From positions 1-64,000 of the forward strand of contig NZ_JACSDI010000010.1 in NCBI RefSeq assembly GCF_022410515.1: a stretch of DNA of 64,000 nucleotides. Direction: 5' to 3'. Both the position numbers and the translations under genes were made by a program. The notes under the pieces were generated by a model. It saw only the letters and a list, made by a program, of their open reading frames with translations, was not told the origin of the DNA and did no database searches. Of the stretch, positions 59,317 to 64,000 are shown in pieces. The DNA comes from Shewanella cutis. Lineage in GTDB: Bacteria > Pseudomonadota > Gammaproteobacteria > Enterobacterales > Shewanellaceae. The stretch's first letter is position 1; every line of letters begins with the position of its first letter.

Positions 59317-59849
59317 AGTACTTCATCATTAGCTTCAGCAGTTCTAAAATTAAGTTGGCTAATTGCACTGATGTCAGCCACCGACAGCACATAATTAATA
59401 TCAAGCAATATCATAAAATGTTCACCTACACGCCCCATCGCGCGAATAAAATCAACTCGTAGATCGGCGCCAAAATCCGGTGGAGGCTGAGTATGCTCAT
59501 CATCAATTTCAAGAATCTCATTTACTTCATCGACTAACATACCAATGGTTTGCTGCTCATCCTCGTGACTGATTTCAACCAAAACAATACAACTTTTTTT
59601 TGAAATAACCGTACTCAGACGCCCTAGCCTTTTTGACAAATCAATCACAGGAACCACCTTGCCCCGTAAATTAATGATACCGCACAAAAATTCAGGCATC
59701 ATGGGCACCCTTGTAATGCCCTCAATTTCAATAATCTCTTTTACATCTAAGATGCCTATTGCAAAGGTGTCGTTTGCTGATTGAAAGGTGAGATATTGGG
59801 TAATATCCCCCACGGAATTTGTCAGCCCCACATTGACTAATTGATTCAT
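59313..59849 (-). CDS. cheW: Chemotaxis coupling protein CheW
   Basis: Scaffold linking receptors to CheA. 178 aa with the start placed at 59849 after an AGAGGA ribosome-binding site; the longer open frame upstream only shadows the receptor gene. The CheW fold is clear: FAIGILDVKEIIEIEGITRVPMMPEFLCGIINLRGKVVPVIDL. Slightly longer than E. coli CheW (167). It starts 14 bp after the receptor gene's stop. Confidence 0.95.
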   Translation of the reverse strand: MNQLVNVGLTNSVGDITQYLTFQSANDTFAIGILDVKEIIEIEGITRVPMMPEFLCGIINLRGKVVPVIDLSKRLGRLSTVISKKSCIVLVEISHEDEQQTIGMLVDEVNEILEIDDEHTQPPPDFGADLRVDFIRAMGRVGEHFMILLDINYVLSVADISAISQLNFRTAEANDEVL

Positions 59850-59862
59850 GATATGTCCTCTA

Positions 59863-61803
59863 TCAGAATCGTTCGAAATCGGCACGTTCAACATGCTGTT
59901 TGGCCTTAGCCATTTTACGTCCAGAAGCTGCCATTGGCGTTGATTTGCCTTGATGAGTTCTTTCACTACTGATGGCAAGTTTAAAAAACTCCACAGCATC
60001 AAGCAGTTGATTAGCTTGTCCATTAAGTTCTTCTGATGTTGCGGCAAGCTCCTCAGATGCAGATGCATTCTGCTGCGTGGCTTTATCCAGTTGCAGCATG
60101 GAGTCATTAATCTGGCTGATCCCTATTGCCTGCTCCTCAGAGGAAGAACTTATTTCCTGAACTAAATCAGATGTTTTTTGGATATTTGGTACAATATTCG
60201 CGATTAGACGGCCAGCATTTTCAGCTATACCTACACTATCACTAGCAAGTTTATTAATTTCTTGAGCAGTTAAACTGCTGTTTTCAGCAAGTTTTCTGAC
60301 TTCAGAAGCAACAACCGTAAAGCCTTTGCCATGTTCACCAGCACGGGCTGCCTCAATAGCAGCATTGAGGCTTAATAGATTGGTTTTATAGGCAATATCC
60401 TCAATCAAGCTAATTTTAGCGGCGATTTGCTTCATTGCCGCCACGGTTTGCTCTACCGCAATTCCACCTTGTCTTGCTTCTTCTGCTGCAACCGTCGCCA
60501 TATTGTTGGTTACTCTCGCATTTTCAGAATTCTGCTGCACTGACGCATTTAATTCCTCAACAGCACTTGTTGTCTCTTCAACGCTGGCGGCCTGCTCAGT
60601 TGCCCCTTGACTTAGACTTTGGGCGGTACTACTAACCTGTGACGAAGCACTAGACAAATTATCAGCTCCACTTCGAACTTGAGCAATCACAGAGGTAAGG
60701 CTATCTATCATATCTATCATTGCCTTATAAACACCGGTTGCGTGTTCACGTTGTTTTAACTCTATCGTTAAATCTCCGTTGGCAATTGAACGAGCGATTG
60801 TTTCCATATCACGTGGCTCACCTCCTAATGGCTTTTTAATTAACTTCACTAAAAACCAGGCTAAGAAAATACCGATAAAAATAGCAGCGATTGAGACACT
60901 AATGACGGTGGTGAGAGTCTGTTCATTTTGAACTTTAACTAAAGGACCAAGGGCGTCTTGTTTTTTTTGGATGCTTAATTTGATATCTTCTGTTTGGTGA
61001 GACACGTCAAGACCGATGCGATCCAGTTGATTTTTGACAATGTCGTTTCGTTCGTTAATCGTGTTATAAACCGACTTTAACGAGGAAGCATAATTGTCAA
61101 TGCTGCTTGTAAATTGGACTAATTTTGATTGTGTATCGAGATCGGTTGCCGCAGCTTTTAATGCAGAAAGCCGCTCCCCCTTCGCTAAATCAATCGCCAT
61201 CAACGCTTGCTGTAAATCCGCATCTAAATTTGTCTCAAGAAATTTTGATGCCGCTAACCGAGCGCTCAGCACTAACTCGAGTACTGAACCCGCTCGGTAA
61301 GCCACCTCAATTTGCCCTTTATTAAAGGATTGATGCATGGCGTCAGAAATCAGTTTTACAATTTCAGCTCCTTTAGGCACTAGCACGTTAGTCACTTCAT
61401 CATTTCGAGATTTAATCAACTTCACTACCGACTCAAAATGACTGTTGTAATCGACAATATCTTTACGAATATCTGAAAGTTGCTGACTCAATTCAGGCTC
61501 ATTGATATCTGTCATCGCCTTTTGAATAATGTCATTAACGATAACATTACGTTCATTAAATACTTTGTAGGCCGATTCATTCTTTTGGAAAATATAATCA
61601 TAGGCTTGGATTTGAATCGTTAGCATATTTGCTTGAACCCTACCGACCATATTAGAGTCGCGAGCCAAATCGCGGTAATCGTTAAAGCCATTAATGGCTT
61701 TCATCAACCCGAAATAGGCGGCCAATGAAATCACGATCAATAGCAATAACACCAATGCATAACCGCCAGAAATCTGCATGCTGAGCGTCAGTTTTTTAAA
61801 CAT
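59863..61803 (-). CDS. Methyl-accepting chemotaxis protein (HBM-like sensor)
   Basis: 646 aa receptor. TM1 about 10-33, a ~270-residue helical periplasmic domain resembling HBM sensors (YDYIFQKNESAYKVF region), TM2 about 301-323, a HAMP start (PLGGEPRDMETIARSIANGDL), and a signalling domain whose tip ends IAYKTNLLSLNAAIEAARAGEHGKGF, intact for CheA/CheW contact. No NWETF-type CheR tether is seen at the end (ADFERF). Start ATG 61803 follows AAGGAAT. It is encoded inside the che operon, so it is likely the dedicated receptor of this pathway. Confidence 0.93.
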   Translation of the reverse strand: MFKKLTLSMQISGGYALVLLLLIVISLAAYFGLMKAINGFNDYRDLARDSNMVGRVQANMLTIQIQAYDYIFQKNESAYKVFNERNVIVNDIIQKAMTDINEPELSQQLSDIRKDIVDYNSHFESVVKLIKSRNDEVTNVLVPKGAEIVKLISDAMHQSFNKGQIEVAYRAGSVLELVLSARLAASKFLETNLDADLQQALMAIDLAKGERLSALKAAATDLDTQSKLVQFTSSIDNYASSLKSVYNTINERNDIVKNQLDRIGLDVSHQTEDIKLSIQKKQDALGPLVKVQNEQTLTTVISVSIAAIFIGIFLAWFLVKLIKKPLGGEPRDMETIARSIANGDLTIELKQREHATGVYKAMIDMIDSLTSVIAQVRSGADNLSSASSQVSSTAQSLSQGATEQAASVEETTSAVEELNASVQQNSENARVTNNMATVAAEEARQGGIAVEQTVAAMKQIAAKISLIEDIAYKTNLLSLNAAIEAARAGEHGKGFTVVASEVRKLAENSSLTAQEINKLASDSVGIAENAGRLIANIVPNIQKTSDLVQEISSSSEEQAIGISQINDSMLQLDKATQQNASASEELAATSEELNGQANQLLDAVEFFKLAISSERTHQGKSTPMAASGRKMAKAKQHVERADFERF

Positions 61804-61828
61804 AGTCAATATTCCTTTTCAACATAAG

Positions 61829-64000
61829 CTATTCATCAATCAGTGCCACATGATGATATTTTTTGGCGCTAATACTTACTTCTGTAATTAATCCCTGTAC
61901 ATCAAGGATTAAGGCAATATCACCAGTACCTAAAATGGTGGCACCGCTTAAGCCCTTAAGATGTTGAAACATCTTTCCTAGGGGTTTGATCACGGTTTGC
62001 TGCTCACCAAATAATTTGTCTACGACAATCCCAGCTTTGGTTCGGCCAAAACGAACTACCACAAGGCTTTCCCTGTGGTTGTATTGGTTTGCATTAGGGA
62101 TATTAAAAAAACTTTTAAGGCGTATAAAAGGCATCAGTTCTCCGCGCAGACTAATGTAATTCTTCTGTTGCTCATGCCATTCACCCTGATTGAGCTCGAC
62201 GCACTCTTCAACCATATTCAGCGGGATCACATAGTTTTCGTTCGCAGCTCCAACCATAAAGCCATCGATAATGGCGAGGGTTAATGGCAATGTGATTGTG
62301 ATTTTTGTACCTTTACCCAACTCGCTATCCAGCTCCACTGAACCGCGTAGCGCTTCAATATTACGTTTAACGACATCCATGCCAACACCGCGACCCGACA
62401 GATTGCTCGCTTTTTCTTTCGTGCTAAGGCCTGGTTCAAAAGCAAGCCTTAAAATCTCAGCATGACTAAGCACTTGGTTTACATCGACTAACCCTAATAA
62501 CTCTGCTTTTTTGCGGATCCGTTCAGGGTTAAGTCCCGCTCCATCATCTGTAACTTCAATGACAATATGCCCAGAATCATGAAAGGCATTTAACATCAAA
62601 TGGCCAACGGCGGATTTACCAGCGTTGATACGCTCTTGGGGCTGTTCAATACCGTGATCTAGGGCATTGCGAACAAGGTGGGTTAAGGGATCATTAATCT
62701 TTTCGACAACAATTTTATCGAGTTCAGACTCTCCGCCCTGAATGGTTAATTCAATTTGTTTACCCAGTTCATTACTGACATCCCGCACCACTCGACGAAA
62801 ACGCGAGAACGTTTCTCCAATCTGCACCATGCGTAATTGCAGAGCGTTTTCTCTAATTTCTTGAACAAGATGTTCAACGCAACCCACTAGATCATTAGCA
62901 TCGAGAAAATGATACCGATCAACCATGACCTTCATTGCTGCACTCGCTGTCACTAACTCCCCAACCAAATTAATTAGCTGACCGAGACGATTAGAATCAA
63001 CTCGGATAGTTTGTGCCTGCTCTCTAGCTTGAGTTTGTTTTTTAAGGGCTTGTTCGACCACAGGTTTATCGACTAGTTGGTTGGCAATTAATACTTCACC
63101 CAGTTTTTTAGTCGTACTGTCATCCGCGTTGTCAGACTGTAAATGGAGCGATTTTGCTAATTCTTTTTCCGTGATAGCCCCAATAGACAACAGGATTTCA
63201 CCTAGTCGTTGATTTTCTGATGGATTGAGCTGTTCTATCAAGGCTTGAAATGACTCAGAGATTTTCTGAGAGGGCAAAATCTGAATATCGCAATCATCTT
63301 GGGCAAACTCAAACACAGACTCGATTTGTTCTTTTGTGCAATTTCCGGCAAATATAATCCGATAGCGTAAAAAACAGCTTTCAAAATCACACGCTTCAAA
63401 AGACGGTAACTTGTGGCTTAAGCAAATGACCTCAAGCACTTGGCCTAATTGATGTAAATAACGAATAAAACTTAATGGATCTAATCCATTACGTAGAGTG
63501 TCGGCTCTAAAATCCAGTGAGATTAACCAATGCCCAGTATCGAGATAATGCCCTTCAATGCGTTCAGGGGTAATCGGCTCTGCTGCGATGGTCTGGGGGA
63601 AACAAGATTCTATATTTTCATGTCGACCTAATTCGGTCAAAATTAACTGACTTTGAATGCTCAAGGTATTTAGGGCTGCCTCATCATCTTCCACTGCCGC
63701 ATTCACTAATGCCCATGTGTGATCCTTGCACTTAAGCAACAGTGCAATAAGTGCACAATCAATCTTCAACTCATTTTTACGCACCTTATCAATTGACGTT
63801 TCGATTGGGTGAGTAAAATCAACGATGGCGCTGTAATTAAAAATACCCGCGGCACCTTTAATCGTATGCATAGCTCTAAAAAGTTGATTTATTAACTCTA
63901 TATTTTCTGAATCGGCCTCTAATGACAGCAATGCGTCTTCCATTTCTGTCAGCAATTCTTCCGCTTCAGTCATAAACAGTTTTTGTACATCACTGGCAGT
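61829..64000 (-). CDS. cheA: Chemotaxis histidine kinase CheA with MshEN-like insert (5' end outside window)
   Basis: Partial: the frame runs through the right edge (…ASDVQKLF precedes the first internal Met at 63973). Numbering from that Met: HPt with His36 (LFRAMHTIKGAAG), a CheA-type middle domain about 140-245, then two 24-residue repeats of MshEN type (256-279 and 290-313), dimerisation helices (about 320-385), HATPase (HLVRNALDHGIE and DDGAGLNPERI, GRGVGMDVVK) and CheW-like domain (from about 580). It heads the mcp-cheW-cheR-cheD-cheB group. cheY must be elsewhere. Confidence 0.93.
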   Translation of the reverse strand, partial: TASDVQKLFMTEAEELLTEMEDALLSLEADSENIELINQLFRAMHTIKGAAGIFNYSAIVDFTHPIETSIDKVRKNELKIDCALIALLLKCKDHTWALVNAAVEDDEAALNTLSIQSQLILTELGRHENIESCFPQTIAAEPITPERIEGHYLDTGHWLISLDFRADTLRNGLDPLSFIRYLHQLGQVLEVICLSHKLPSFEACDFESCFLRYRIIFAGNCTKEQIESVFEFAQDDCDIQILPSQKISESFQALIEQLNPSENQRLGEILLSIGAITEKELAKSLHLQSDNADDSTTKKLGEVLIANQLVDKPVVEQALKKQTQAREQAQTIRVDSNRLGQLINLVGELVTASAAMKVMVDRYHFLDANDLVGCVEHLVQEIRENALQLRMVQIGETFSRFRRVVRDVSNELGKQIELTIQGGESELDKIVVEKINDPLTHLVRNALDHGIEQPQERINAGKSAVGHLMLNAFHDSGHIVIEVTDDGAGLNPERIRKKAELLGLVDVNQVLSHAEILRLAFEPGLSTKEKASNLSGRGVGMDVVKRNIEALRGSVELDSELGKGTKITITLPLTLAIIDGFMVGAANENYVIPLNMVEECVELNQGEWHEQQKNYISLRGELMPFIRLKSFFNIPNANQYNHRESLVVVRFGRTKAGIVVDKLFGEQQTVIKPLGKMFQHLKGLSGATILGTGDIALILDVQGLITEVSISAKKYHHVALIDE
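63035..63208 (-). other. MshEN-like tandem motif inside CheA
   Basis: Residues 256-279 start RLGEILLSIGAITEKEL and end HLQ; they fit the MshEN pattern RLGxxL-h-xxGxI-x4-L-x3-L-x2-Q at every defined position. Residues 290-313 begin KLGEVLIANQLV and end KKQ, fitting all but the central Gly (Gln299). The spacer is 10 residues, longer than the 5 of MshE. Confidence 0.65.

Noticed and set aside
59850..60107. Long N-terminal extension of CheW
   Set aside because: It is an out-of-frame reading of the receptor gene's C-terminal coding region; the start at 59849 has a good ribosome-binding site.

Overview
The window is a stretch of chromosome from a gammaproteobacterium that is almost certainly a Shewanella of the oneidensis/putrefaciens/baltica kind. 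The evidence is gene content and order: pyrF-lapB-lapA-ihfB-rpsA-cmk-aroA, serC-gyrA-ubiG-nrdAB-yfaE, seqA-ybfF-DUF2788-ybfE-fldA, earP next to efp with the rhamnosylatable Arg32, the bkd operon, and paired GAPDH genes with HexR-like sites. No tRNA, rRNA, CRISPR array or prophage was seen. Most of the window is core genome; the mobile or decayed DNA is confined to small patches.

Layout. 1-1650 is a scar: a REP-associated (RAYT/IS200-like) HUH transposase gene on the minus strand, a 141-bp tandem copy of its 5' region, a cluster of short AGTTTCGGTTT repeats, and the 3' end of a class C beta-lactamase gene. 1884-6992 carries an EmrD-like exporter, pssA, a DUF1904 gene, a tiny membrane protein and dacB. 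7098-10494 holds an acyl-CoA dehydrogenase, a yaiL-type DUF2058 gene and a DECR2-like SDR. 10570-17154 is the pyrF-to-aroA block on the minus strand. 17589-22524 has an aspartate/aromatic aminotransferase, a YjjI glycyl-radical enzyme with its YjjW activase, and a convergent LysR regulator. 22797-26753 is serC and gyrA. 27139-32927 is ubiG plus a HAD phosphatase (MupP candidate), then nrdA, nrdB and yfaE behind a pair of NrdR-like boxes. 33312-38730 is fadH, sppA and ansA, with a 266-bp MITE-like element against the sppA stop codon. 38900-39345 is a decayed IS4-family transposase. 39403-43155 holds an N-terminally extended GAPDH, a DUF2989 lipoprotein and a standard GAPDH. 43286-49467 is nadA, bkdA1A2B and astE. 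49745-56743 is msrA, pgm, seqA, ybfF, DUF2788, ybfE, fldA, earP and efp. 56789-64000 is a chemotaxis operon, cheA-mcp-cheW-cheR-cheD-cheB, with cheA running off the right edge.

How the genes work together. Several loci have candidate operators for regulators known in this group: PsrA-like palindromes before the acyl-CoA dehydrogenase and fadH (fatty-acid oxidation), HexR-like sites before both GAPDH genes (central carbon), a LiuR-like palindrome before bkd (branched-chain amino acids), a Fur-like box before DUF2788-ybfE-fldA (iron), NrdR-like boxes before nrdAB, and close GATC groups upstream of seqA and in the nrdA upstream region.

The items most worth follow-up are: the CheA, which has two tandem 24-residue motifs resembling the c-di-GMP-binding MshEN domain between its phosphotransfer and kinase parts; the YjjI/YjjW glycyl-radical pair, whose reaction is not known to me; the RAYT leader hairpin, which sequesters the ribosome-binding site and has been duplicated; and the TA-flanked MITE that supplies the G of the sppA stop codon. 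All functional calls rest on motif recognition by eye; no database search was run.
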